Below are positions 40,491-48,586 of a DNA stretch of 64,000 bases, in pieces. Each line of letters starts with the position of its first letter. The stretch's first letter is position 1. Source of the DNA: Pseudomonas oligotrophica (GTDB lineage Bacteria > Pseudomonadota > Gammaproteobacteria > Pseudomonadales > Pseudomonadaceae). The translations under genes and the position numbers were made by a program. The stretch lies in NCBI RefSeq assembly GCF_021726475.1, contig NZ_JAKJRU010000004.1, forward strand, positions 62,001 through 126,000, written 5' to 3'. The notes under the pieces were generated by a model. The model was not told where the DNA came from and searched no databases. It was given only the letters and a program-made list of their open reading frames with translations.

Positions 40491-42380
40491 ATGCATCGCT
40501 CGATCGCAACCGTTTCGCTCAGCGGAACCCTTCCGGAAAAGCTCGAGGCGGTGGCCGCCGCGGGTTTCGACGGTGTCGAGATCTTCGAGAACGACCTGCT
40601 GTACTACTCCGGCAGCCCGGCCGACATCCGCAGGATGTGCGCGGACCTGGGCATCGCCATCACCCTGTTCCAGCCGTTCCGCGATTTCGAGGGCTGCGTG
40701 CGTGAGCGTCTGCAGCGCAACCTCGACCGCGCCGAGCGCAAGTTCGACCTGATGCAGGAACTGGGCACCGACCTGGTGCTGGTGTGCAGCAATGTCGCCG
40801 CCGACAGCCTGGGCGACGAGGAAATCCTCGCCGACGACCTCGGCCTGCTGGCCGAGCGTGCCGGCAAGCGCGGCCTGCGGATAGGCTACGAGGCCCTGGC
40901 CTGGGGCCGCCATGTCAACACCTGGCAGCAGGTCTGGCGGTTGGTCCGGCAGGTCGACCACCCGGCGCTGGGGATGATCCTCGACAGCTTCCATACCCTC
41001 TCGCTCAAGGGCGATCCGGCGGCGATCGCCGAGGTGCCCGGCGACAAGATCTTCTTCGTGCAGATGGCCGATGCACCGCTGCTGGCCATGGACGTGCTGG
41101 AGTGGAGCCGGCACTTCCGCTGCTTCCCCGGCCAGGGCGAGTTCGACCTGCCGAATTTCCTCGCGCCGATCATCCGCAGCGGCTACAGCGGCCCGCTGTC
41201 GCTGGAAATCTTCAATGACGGCTTCCGCGCCGCACCGCCGCGGGCGAATGCCGCCGACGGGCTGCGCTCGCTACTCTACCTCGAGGAAAAGACCCGCAAG
41301 CTGCTGGAGGCCGACCCGCAGCCGCCGACCAACCTCGAGCAGCTGTTCGCGCCACCGCCGGCCAGCCGCTACGACGGCGTGGAGTTCCTCGAGTTCGCCG
41401 TGGACGAGCCCTGCGCCGCCAAGCTGCGCACCTGGCTGGAGCGCCTTGGCTTCGCCCGCGCCGGCGAGCACCGCTCGAAGAATGTCAGCCTGCTGCGCCA
41501 GGGCGAGATCAACATTGTGCTCAACGCCGAACCGTATTCCTTCGCCCACAACTTCTTCGAGGCCCACGGCCCCTCGCTGTGCGCCACCGCGTTGCGGGTG
41601 CGCGACGGTGCAAATGCGCTGGAGCGCGCCCGGGCGTTCAGGGGCCAGCCGTACCGCGGCCTGGTCGGCCCCAACGAGCGCGAGATCCCCGCGGTGCGCG
41701 CGCCGGACGGCAGCCTGATCTACCTGGTGCAGGAGGGCGGGGAGCCGATCTACCAGACCGACTTCAACCTCGCCCCGGCCGCCGAGCCAACCGGCAACCT
41801 CAAGCACATCGACCACATGGCCATGGCCCTGCCGGCCGACAGCCTGGACAGCTGGGTGCTGTTCTACAAGGCGCTGTTCGACTTCCGCGCCGACGACGAG
41901 GTGGTGCTGCCCGACCCCTACGGGCTGGTCAAGAGCCGCGCCATCCGCAGCCGCTGCGGCAGCATTCGCCTGCCGCTGAACGTCTCGGAGAACCGCAACA
42001 CGGCGATCTCCCATGCGCTGTCCAGCTACCGTGGCTCGGGCGTGCACCACATCGCCTTTGCCTGCGACGACCTGTTCGCCGAGATCGCCCGCGCCAAGGA
42101 TGCCGGCGTGCCGCTGCTGGAGATCCCGCTGAACTACTACGACGACCTGGCCGCGCGCTTCGACTTCGACCACGAGTTCCTCAGCGAGCTGGCCTACTAC
42201 AACGTGCTCTACGACCGCGACGCGCAGGGCGGCGAGCTGTTCCACGTCTATACCGAGCCGTTCGAGGATCGCTTCTTCTTCGAGCTGCTGCAGCGCAAGA
42301 ACGGCTACACGGGCTACGGCGCGGCGAACGTCGCGGTGCGCCTGGCGGCACTGGCCAAGGCACGGGGCGGCCGGGCATGA
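40491..42380 (+). CDS. quiC: 3-Dehydroshikimate dehydratase, QuiC type (TIM barrel plus VOC/HPPD-like domain)
   Basis: A 629-residue two-domain enzyme. Residues 1 to about 280 are the TIM-barrel dehydratase (MHRSIATVSLSGTLPEKLEA, GFDGVEIFENDLLYY, metal-site LILDSFHTLS and LSLEIFND), converting 3-dehydroshikimate to protocatechuate. Residues about 290-629 resemble 4-hydroxyphenylpyruvate dioxygenase and keep its iron triad pattern as His442, His520 and Glu598. The length and fusion match Pseudomonas QuiC. It is followed by a TetR gene 40 bases on and by convergent aroE-aroQ, as in P. aeruginosa. Two PcaR-like boxes precede it. Confidence 0.95.
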   Translation: MHRSIATVSLSGTLPEKLEAVAAAGFDGVEIFENDLLYYSGSPADIRRMCADLGIAITLFQPFRDFEGCVRERLQRNLDRAERKFDLMQELGTDLVLVCSNVAADSLGDEEILADDLGLLAERAGKRGLRIGYEALAWGRHVNTWQQVWRLVRQVDHPALGMILDSFHTLSLKGDPAAIAEVPGDKIFFVQMADAPLLAMDVLEWSRHFRCFPGQGEFDLPNFLAPIIRSGYSGPLSLEIFNDGFRAAPPRANAADGLRSLLYLEEKTRKLLEADPQPPTNLEQLFAPPPASRYDGVEFLEFAVDEPCAAKLRTWLERLGFARAGEHRSKNVSLLRQGEINIVLNAEPYSFAHNFFEAHGPSLCATALRVRDGANALERARAFRGQPYRGLVGPNEREIPAVRAPDGSLIYLVQEGGEPIYQTDFNLAPAAEPTGNLKHIDHMAMALPADSLDSWVLFYKALFDFRADDEVVLPDPYGLVKSRAIRSRCGSIRLPLNVSENRNTAISHALSSYRGSGVHHIAFACDDLFAEIARAKDAGVPLLEIPLNYYDDLAARFDFDHEFLSELAYYNVLYDRDAQGGELFHVYTEPFEDRFFFELLQRKNGYTGYGAANVAVRLAALAKARGGRA

Positions 42381-42420
42381 ACGCCCGGCCGGCTAGGCGC
42401 CTGCAGGCGGGGTGGTCATA

Positions 42421-43125
42421 ATGCACGCCTCCTTGATGAGCGATACTCCCGAGACCATGAACCAGGCAGTCGATCCCAGCGCCGCGACACCGCCCGCGGG
42501 CCGCAAGACGCGCAAGAACAATCCGGAGAAGACCCGCGCCGACATCCTCCAGGCGGCGGTCGCCGAGTTTGTCGAGCAGGGGCTGTATGGCGCGCGGGTC
42601 GACAGCATCGCCGAGCGCACCCGCACCTCGAAGCGGATGATCTACTACTACTTCGGCAACAAGGAGCAGCTCTACCTCAAGGTGCTGGAGACGCTCTACG
42701 GCGAGATCCGCAACACCGAGAGCGCGCTGCACCTGGCCGAGCTGGAACCGCGCGAGGCGATTCGCCGGCTGGTGGAGTTCACCTTCGATCACCACGATCG
42801 CAACCCCGGCTTCATCCGTATCGTCAGCGTCGAGAACATCCACAACGGCGAATACGTCAAGCAATCCCAGGCCATCCGCTCGATGAGCAACAACGTGCTG
42901 CGCCTGCTCGACGAGATCCTCCGCCGCGGCGAGGCCGAGGGTGTGTTCCGCCCGGGCCTGCTGGCGCTGGACGTGCACCTGCTGATCAGCTCGTTCTGCT
43001 TCTACCGCAACTCCAACCGCCACACCTTTGGCGAGATCTTCCAGATCGACCTGCACGATGAAGCGGTCAAGGCGCGCCACAAGGCGATGATCTGCGACTC
43101 GATTCTGCGCTACCTGCAGGCCTGA
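42421..43125 (+). CDS. TetR-family regulator of the quinate/shikimate cluster
   Basis: A 234-residue regulator with a polar N-terminal arm (1-35), a helix-turn-helix (about 55-85, with YGARVDSIAERTRTSKRMIYYYFGNKEQL) and an effector domain. It lies 40 bases after quiC and converges with aroE. I chose ATG 42421; GTG 42412 and ATG 42436 are alternatives. The homologous position in P. aeruginosa holds a TetR gene too. The repeated GGTTARTAC-like motif before quiC, aroQ and tct may be its operator. Confidence 0.88.
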   Translation: MHASLMSDTPETMNQAVDPSAATPPAGRKTRKNNPEKTRADILQAAVAEFVEQGLYGARVDSIAERTRTSKRMIYYYFGNKEQLYLKVLETLYGEIRNTESALHLAELEPREAIRRLVEFTFDHHDRNPGFIRIVSVENIHNGEYVKQSQAIRSMSNNVLRLLDEILRRGEAEGVFRPGLLALDVHLLISSFCFYRNSNRHTFGEIFQIDLHDEAVKARHKAMICDSILRYLQA

Positions 43126-43133
43126 GCGCACGA

Positions 43134-43154
43134 CGGCCCCCGCCTTTGGGGCCG
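43134..43154. terminator. Bidirectional hairpin between tetR and aroE
   Basis: CGGCCCC (43134-43140) and GGGGCCG (43148-43154) form a 7-base stem between two convergent genes. A 14-base palindrome CATGTGATCACATG (43155-43168) follows, overlapping the aroE stop. Confidence 0.6.
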
Positions 43155-43161
43155 CATGTGA

Positions 43162-44016
43162 TCACATGTCGAGGAAATGGGCCTGCATGCGGGCGGCGTC
43201 GGCTTCGACGCCGGTGAACAGCTCGAAGGCCTTGACTGCCTGGAATACCGCCATGGTGCCGCCGTCGAGGGTCTTGCAGCCGAGCGCGCGGGCATGCCTG
43301 AGCAGCTCGGTTTCCAGCGGGAAGTAGATGATCTCGGCCACCCACAGCGCCGGGCGCAGCAGCGTCAGCGGCAGCGGCGTGCCGGGCAGCTTGTCCATGC
43401 CCACCGGGGTGGTGTTGACCAGGCCGTCGGTCTCGGCCATCGCCGCCGGCAGGTCGCGGCCGACTACCGCGCGGCCGGCGCCGAAGCTGGCGTTGAGGTT
43501 GTCCACCAGGCCCTGGGCACGCGCGGGCTCGACCTCGAAGATGCTCAGTTGCCCGACGCCCTCGGCGAGCAGCGCATGGGCCACCGCGGCACCGGCGCCG
43601 CCGGCGCCCATCTGCACCACGCGGCGCCGCGCGACACCCGGCAGGCCGCGACGCAGGCCTTCGGCGAAGCCCAGCGCGTCGGTGTTGTGGCCGACGCGCT
43701 TGCCATCCTTGAGCACCACGGTATTCACCGCACCGATGCCGCGCGCCTCGTCCGACAGCTCGTCGAGCAGCGGGATGATCGCCTGCTTGGCCGGGAAGGT
43801 GATGTTGAGTCCGGTGAAGCCCATGTGTTCGGCGGCGGTCAGCAGCTCGGGCAGGGCGCCAGTGTCCAGCTTGAGCTGGTCCAGGTCGATCAACCGGTAC
43901 AGGTAGCGGATGCCCTGGGCATCGCCCTCGCGCTCGTGCAGCGCCGGCGTGCGCGAAAGCTGGATACCGGCGCCGATCAGCCCGGCCAGCACGGAGGCGG
44001 TCTTGTTATTGGTCAT
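43162..44016 (-). CDS. aroE: Shikimate/quinate dehydrogenase (AroE family)
   Basis: A 284-residue enzyme of the AroE family. The N-terminal substrate domain has the SRTP binding motif and NITFPAKQ with catalytic Lys77; the Rossmann domain has [18 protein letters not shown] and the NTTPVGMD block. It interconverts shikimate and 3-dehydroshikimate, and in this catabolic setting may also accept quinate. It overlaps the end of aroQ by 11 bases, so the two are co-translated. Because of the neighbours it is probably the catabolic paralogue, not the biosynthetic housekeeping copy. Confidence 0.92.
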   Translation of the reverse strand: MTNNKTASVLAGLIGAGIQLSRTPALHEREGDAQGIRYLYRLIDLDQLKLDTGALPELLTAAEHMGFTGLNITFPAKQAIIPLLDELSDEARGIGAVNTVVLKDGKRVGHNTDALGFAEGLRRGLPGVARRRVVQMGAGGAGAAVAHALLAEGVGQLSIFEVEPARAQGLVDNLNASFGAGRAVVGRDLPAAMAETDGLVNTTPVGMDKLPGTPLPLTLLRPALWVAEIIYFPLETELLRHARALGCKTLDGGTMAVFQAVKAFELFTGVEADAARMQAHFLDM

Positions 44017-44461
44017 GGTGGATTCCTTTGAGCAACTGAGCGAAATGCTCGAGGCCCAGGCGATAGCCGTTGCTGCCCAGGCCGGCGATCACCCCGAGGG
44101 CGATCGGTGAAACGAAGGAGTGGTGACGGAAGGCCTCGCGCTTGTGCACGTTGGACAGGTGCACCTCGATCACCGGCAGCTCCACCGCGGCGAGCGCATC
44201 GCGGATCGCCACCGAGGTGTGCGTCCAGGCCGCCGGGTTGATCAGGATGCCGGCGCAGCGGCCGCGGGCCGCGTGGATGCGCTCGATCAGCTCGCCCTCG
44301 TGGTTGGTCTGGAAGAACTCCACCGCCAGGCCGTGCCGCTCGCCGGTGCGCCGGCACAGCTCGGCGATGTCGGCCAGCGTCTCGTGACCATAGGTGGCCG
44401 GCTCGCGGGTGCCGAGCAGGTTCAGGTTGGGGCCGTTGAGCACGAGGATCAGAGGGTGCAC
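44006..44461 (-). CDS. aroQ: 3-Dehydroquinate dehydratase, type II
   Basis: A 151-residue type II dehydroquinase of normal length. The start [18 protein letters not shown] leads to the catalytic Tyr24; [15 protein letters not shown] and [16 protein letters not shown] complete the active site, with the catalytic His in [11 protein letters not shown]. It converts 3-dehydroquinate to 3-dehydroshikimate. It is first in an aroQ-aroE operon whose promoter region carries both a PcaR-like box and the GGTTAATAC motif, which supports a catabolic role in quinate use. Confidence 0.95.
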   Translation of the reverse strand: MHPLILVLNGPNLNLLGTREPATYGHETLADIAELCRRTGERHGLAVEFFQTNHEGELIERIHAARGRCAGILINPAAWTHTSVAIRDALAAVELPVIEVHLSNVHKREAFRHHSFVSPIALGVIAGLGSNGYRLGLEHFAQLLKGIHHDQ

Positions 44462-44480
44462 GCGTATTGTCCTGTAAGTA

Positions 44481-44566
44481 ACTAACTGGTTAATACAGTA
44501 ACAAAGCCGCGTCGACGAAACAGTGGCGGGAGCCGCCGGGCGCCAGGAAGTGGGCGATTACCGAAC
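44481..44566 (-). promoter_or_regulatory. aroQ-aroE promoter region with GGTTAATACA motif and PcaR-like box
   Basis: GGTTAATACA lies at 44488-44497, with ACTAA at 44481-44485. The minus strand at 44566-44552 reads GTTCGGTAATCGCCC, matching 13 of 15 bases of the recalled PcaR site. Both lie between aroQ and the helicase gene, within about 105 bases of the aroQ start. Confidence 0.6.
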
Positions 44567-44579
44567 GAAGTGCAGCAGG

Positions 44580-46826
44580 TCAGTCCACCCGCCACCAGCC
44601 CGGCAGCAGGCGCCGGGTGCGCGGCTGGGCGAAGCGATCATCGATCAGGTGGATCACGCCTTCGTCCTCGGGGGTGCGGATCACCCGTCCCGCGGCCTGC
44701 ACCACCTTCTGCAGGCCGGGATAGAAGTAGGCGTAGTCGTAGCCGGCGCCGAAGCGCGCCTGCATGCGTGCGCGCAACTCCTCGTTGACCGGGTTGACCT
44801 GAGGCAGGCCGAGGGTGGCGATGAAGGCGCCGATCAGCCGCGTGCCGGGCAGGTCGATGCCCTCGGCGAAGGCGCCGCCGAGCACGGCAAAGGCGATGCC
44901 CTGGCCATCCTCGCTGAAGCGGGCGAGAAAGGCCTCGCGCGCCGCCTCGTCCATCTGCCGGGTCTGCTGCCAGCAGGTGATGCCCGGGTGCTCGCGCTGG
45001 AACAGCTCGGCCACCTGTTGCAGGTAGTCGAAGCTGCTGAAGAAGGCCAGGTAGTTGCCGGGGCGCTCGAGGTACTGCCGCGCCAGGCGTTCGACGATCG
45101 GTGCGAGCGAGGCCTGGCGGTCGGCGAAGCGGGTCGAGACGTCCCGCGCCAGGCGTACCTGTAGCTGCTCGCTGCGAAACGGCGGCTCGACGTCGAGCCA
45201 GGCGTGGGCTTCGGGCAGACCGAGGGTGTCGCGGTAGAAATGCCGCGGGTTGAGCGTGGCGGAGAACAGCACGCTGTTGCGCGCCTGGGCAAAGCGCGGT
45301 GCGAGGAACGGCGCCGGAATCAGGTTGCGCAGGCACAGGCGTGACAGCCGGCGCCTGCCGCTGTCGAGCAGGCTGCAGTCGAGCAGCGAGTGATCGTCGA
45401 ACAGCTCGGCCAAGCGGCAGAACTGCATGGCGGCGAAGTAGGCGTCGCGCAGCTCCGGCGAAAGCCCCTCGGACGTTTCGGCGAGCAGGTCGGTGACCTC
45501 GCCGACCAGTTGCTGCAGCAGGCCGATCAGCTTGAGCGGCAGCTGCGGCAGTACCGCGTAGGCCTGCCGCTGCTCGCGATGCAGCTCGCTCCAGGCGCGG
45601 TTCAGCTTGCGCAGCACCCTGGCCAGGGCGGCCGGCGCGGCCTTGGCCAGCCCGCTGAAGCGGCGCTGGTCCAGCTCGGCGCTGTACATGCCGCGGGCGC
45701 GCTCGAGCAGGTTGTGCGCCTCGTCCACCAGCACGCAGACACGCCAGTCGTTGGCCTGCGTCAGCCCGTGCAGCAGGGCGCCGAGATCGAAGTAGTAGTT
45801 GTAGTCGCCGACGATGACGTCGGCCCAGCGCGCCATTTCCTGGCCCAGGTAGTAGGGGCAGATGGCGTGCTCGAGGGCGATGGCGCGCAGCTCGGCCTGG
45901 CGTAGCGTGCCGTGCGCGGCAGCCGCGGCGCGGGCGGCGGGCAGGCGATCGTAGAAGCCGCGCGCCAGCGGGCAGGATTCGCCGTGGCAGGCCCTGTCCG
46001 GGTGCTCGCAGCTCTTGTCCCGGGCGACCAGCTCGAGCACGCGCAGCCCCGGTGCCTGGTCGCGCAGCCGCTCGAGGGCGTCCAGCGCCAGGCCGCGACC
46101 GGAGGTCTTGGCGGCGAGGAAGAACAGCTTGTCCAGCGCCTGGCCGGGCATGGCCTTGAGCGTCGGGAACAGCGTGCCGAGGGTCTTGCCGATGCCGGTC
46201 GGCGCCTGGGCCAGCAACAGCGTACCGGTGCAGGCGGACTTGTACACCGCCTCGGCGAGCGGGCGCTGGCCCTGGCGGAACGCGGCGAAGGGAAAGCGCA
46301 GGGCGAGCAGCTGCCGGTCGCGCGCCTGCCGATGGGCCAGTTCGCCTTCGGCCCAGGCGAGGAAGCACTCGCACTGGGCCTCGAAGAACAGCCGCAGTTG
46401 TTCGGCGCTCTGGTATTCGCCAAGCAGCGTTTCCTTCTGCGAGACGATGTCGAAGTAGACCAGTGCTACCTCCAGGCCCGCCAGCCCGCGCGCCTGGCAC
46501 AGCAGCCAGCCATAGACCCGCGCCTGGGCCCAGTGCAGCTGGCGGTGGTTGGCCGGCTGCCGTGCCAGGTCGCCGCGGTAGGTCTTGATCTCCTCCAGGC
46601 GGTTGCGCGCCGGGTCGTAACCATCGGCGCGGCCGCGCACCTCGAGGCTGCGGTAGCGGCCCTGCAGCGGCACCTCGCGCTGGTACTCGGCAGCGCGGCG
46701 CGCGGCGACCCGCTGGTGTCCGGCGATGCCTTCCTGGGCGGTGGGCGAGGGTGTGAAGCGCAGGTCGAGATCGCCCTGCTTGGCGCTGAACTCGCACAGC
46801 GCGCGGACCGCGACGCGGTACTCCAT
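44580..46826 (-). CDS. DinG/XPD-type iron-sulfur DNA helicase with PD-(D/E)XK-like N-terminal domain
   Basis: A 748-residue protein. Residues about 1-160 resemble a RecB/Cas4-type nuclease fold (GRADGYDPARNRLEEIKTYRG with the Asp and Glu-x-Lys pattern). The helicase core has Walker A APTGIGKT, four Cys of an iron-sulfur cluster (in KSCEHPDRACHGESCPL and AICPYY), the VLVDEAHNLLE box, and late motifs GGAFAEGIDLPG and QAAGRVIRT. It should unwind DNA 5' to 3' in repair. Its ATG overlaps the last base of the FAN1-like stop (TGATG), so the two act together. Confidence 0.9.
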   Translation of the reverse strand: MEYRVAVRALCEFSAKQGDLDLRFTPSPTAQEGIAGHQRVAARRAAEYQREVPLQGRYRSLEVRGRADGYDPARNRLEEIKTYRGDLARQPANHRQLHWAQARVYGWLLCQARGLAGLEVALVYFDIVSQKETLLGEYQSAEQLRLFFEAQCECFLAWAEGELAHRQARDRQLLALRFPFAAFRQGQRPLAEAVYKSACTGTLLLAQAPTGIGKTLGTLFPTLKAMPGQALDKLFFLAAKTSGRGLALDALERLRDQAPGLRVLELVARDKSCEHPDRACHGESCPLARGFYDRLPAARAAAAAHGTLRQAELRAIALEHAICPYYLGQEMARWADVIVGDYNYYFDLGALLHGLTQANDWRVCVLVDEAHNLLERARGMYSAELDQRRFSGLAKAAPAALARVLRKLNRAWSELHREQRQAYAVLPQLPLKLIGLLQQLVGEVTDLLAETSEGLSPELRDAYFAAMQFCRLAELFDDHSLLDCSLLDSGRRRLSRLCLRNLIPAPFLAPRFAQARNSVLFSATLNPRHFYRDTLGLPEAHAWLDVEPPFRSEQLQVRLARDVSTRFADRQASLAPIVERLARQYLERPGNYLAFFSSFDYLQQVAELFQREHPGITCWQQTRQMDEAAREAFLARFSEDGQGIAFAVLGGAFAEGIDLPGTRLIGAFIATLGLPQVNPVNEELRARMQARFGAGYDYAYFYPGLQKVVQAAGRVIRTPEDEGVIHLIDDRFAQPRTRRLLPGWWRVD

Positions 46827-48457
46827 CACCCGGCCCAGCGCACATGGCAGACGCTGATCGGCAGCCCGTGTTGCCCGGCGTACTCGATCCAGCGTTTCTG
46901 GTTGTCCTGCAGGCGGTCGCCGGGGCCCTTGACCTCGATCATCCGGTAGCGCCGCTCGGCGGGCCAGAACTGCACCAGGTCGGGCAACCCGGAGCGGTTG
47001 GTCCGCACGTCGCCGAGGATGCGCTGGAAGATCAGCTTGAGGTCGCGCGCCGGGATGCAGGCCAGCGCCTGTTCCAGCAGCTCCTCGGCGAGCAGGCCCC
47101 AGGCGACGAAGGCGCAGTGGATGCCGGCCTTGGCGCGGTAGGTCCGGCGGATCCACTCGCGGTAGTCGTCGCTGTCCAGGCGGGCCAGGCACTGCTGGAA
47201 CAGCCCGGCGCGGCGCTGCTGGAAGTCCGGGCGGTCGAGGTCGGCCGGCGCCCAGTGGAAGGGGTGGAAGAACGCCCCGGGCAGCGGCGCGAACAGGGCG
47301 TCCCAGCAGAGCAGGCCGAACAGCGAGCCGAGCAGGGCATTCTCCACGTAGTGCACCGGGGCGTCGGCCAGGCCCAGGTGCTCGCACACCGCCTGCTCGA
47401 CGCGCAGGCCACAGTACGGCAACTCGAGGTCGAGCCGCTCGACCGCGCCGTCGCGTGGGCGCGGTTGCGGTATGCCGCTCAGCCCGCGGCGCAGGCGCGG
47501 GACGATGCGCTGCAACTGCTGGGCCTCGTGTTCGCTTTCCGGCGCGGCGGCCGCCTGGTCGGCCAGCTCGAGCGCCGCCTGCAGCTGGCCGCAGCGCTCG
47601 AGCACGCGAATGGCGCGTTCGCGGGCGCCGGCGTAGCGGTTGCCGGCATGCACACGCAGGGCCTCGCCCAGTTCGCCGTCGCGTTCGAACTGCAGGCCGA
47701 GGCGCAGCAGCAGCTTGCCGCGCCGGCTCTCCAGCCAGGGGTTGGCGAACGCCTCGCGCGGGATGCAGGCCAGCACCTCGGCGGCTGCCGCACCGCCGTC
47801 GAAGGCGTCGCGGCAGCGTTGCAGCTGCAGGTAGGCGTCGATGTCCGCACGACAGGCGAAGGCCCGCGAGGCCGCGGAAAACTCCACCTGCTCGTAGCGA
47901 TGGATGCCGAGGTCGGCGAGCACGAATTCCGACCAGTCCTGGCGCAGGTTGCCGAAGAACATCAGGCGCAGGCGCTCGCAGCAGTCACCGATGCGCAGCC
48001 CGAAGACCCGCTCGGCCAGCGCCGGGCACCAGTCGGCCAGCGGGCGCTCGCCGGTCAATCGGTCCGCCAGGCGCTCGAACAGCTCGGCCTTGCGCAGCCC
48101 GCTCAGGCCGCTCGGGGCGAACGCGCCGAGCAGTTCCGCCTTGTTCAGCAGGGCGAACAGCTGGGTGCCGCTCAGCAGCGGCGCGGTCTCGATCCAGCCC
48201 AGGGCCGCCAGTGGCTCGGCCGCGGCATGCGGGCAGCCGATCTCCTGGTAGGTGAGCTTGCTCGCGCGAAACAGTTCGCCCTTGCGCATGACCATGCGCA
48301 CCAGCAGCGCGCGCGAGGCCTGCGGCAGGCTGCCGAAGGTTTCGATGAAGGTGCGTTCGGTCGCATCCAGCAGGTCGCCGTGGCGCCGGGACACCCAGTC
48401 GAGCACCTGCTGGAAGTTGTCGAGGTAGTAGAAGGGATTGGGCAGCGGGTCACGCAT
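46826..48457 (-). CDS. FAN1-like structure-specific nuclease (VRR-NUC)
   Basis: A 543-residue protein matching bacterial FAN1: an N-terminal SAP/winged-helix-like DNA-binding region, a helical TPR-like middle (GKLLLRLGLQFERDGELGEA) and a C-terminal VRR-NUC nuclease (NRSGLPDLVQFWP then MIEVKGPGDRLQDNQKRW) with the Asp and Glu-x-Lys catalytic set. FAN1 cuts 5' flaps and unhooks interstrand crosslinks. It is co-translated with the iron-sulfur helicase downstream. A long frame on the opposite strand is a codon-bias shadow. Confidence 0.92.
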   Translation of the reverse strand: MRDPLPNPFYYLDNFQQVLDWVSRRHGDLLDATERTFIETFGSLPQASRALLVRMVMRKGELFRASKLTYQEIGCPHAAAEPLAALGWIETAPLLSGTQLFALLNKAELLGAFAPSGLSGLRKAELFERLADRLTGERPLADWCPALAERVFGLRIGDCCERLRLMFFGNLRQDWSEFVLADLGIHRYEQVEFSAASRAFACRADIDAYLQLQRCRDAFDGGAAAAEVLACIPREAFANPWLESRRGKLLLRLGLQFERDGELGEALRVHAGNRYAGARERAIRVLERCGQLQAALELADQAAAAPESEHEAQQLQRIVPRLRRGLSGIPQPRPRDGAVERLDLELPYCGLRVEQAVCEHLGLADAPVHYVENALLGSLFGLLCWDALFAPLPGAFFHPFHWAPADLDRPDFQQRRAGLFQQCLARLDSDDYREWIRRTYRAKAGIHCAFVAWGLLAEELLEQALACIPARDLKLIFQRILGDVRTNRSGLPDLVQFWPAERRYRMIEVKGPGDRLQDNQKRWIEYAGQHGLPISVCHVRWAG

Positions 48458-48552
48458 GAGGCCAGCGGCGGCGTGCGCCTGGACGGCTGAATGGGCTGGC
48501 TATTTATACAGGTCGCAGGCGCTTTGGCAATGCCGGAACGATCAGCGGAGCG

Positions 48553-48579
48553 GCATCCCGGCGCGGTGCACCGGGATGC
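48553..48579. terminator. Hairpin downstream of hemN
   Basis: GCATCCCGG (48553-48561) and CCGGGATGC (48571-48579) form a perfect 9-base stem with a 9-base loop, just after the hemN stop. No T-run follows on the minus strand, so termination strength is uncertain. Confidence 0.5.
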
Positions 48580-48586
48580 TTCGGGC

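Noticed and set aside
46844-48490. A long open frame of about 550 codons on the plus strand across the FAN1 gene
   Set aside because: The opposite strand encodes a clear VRR-NUC protein; the plus frame is rich in Gln, Ala, Val and Gly with no domain and reflects GC-biased codons.
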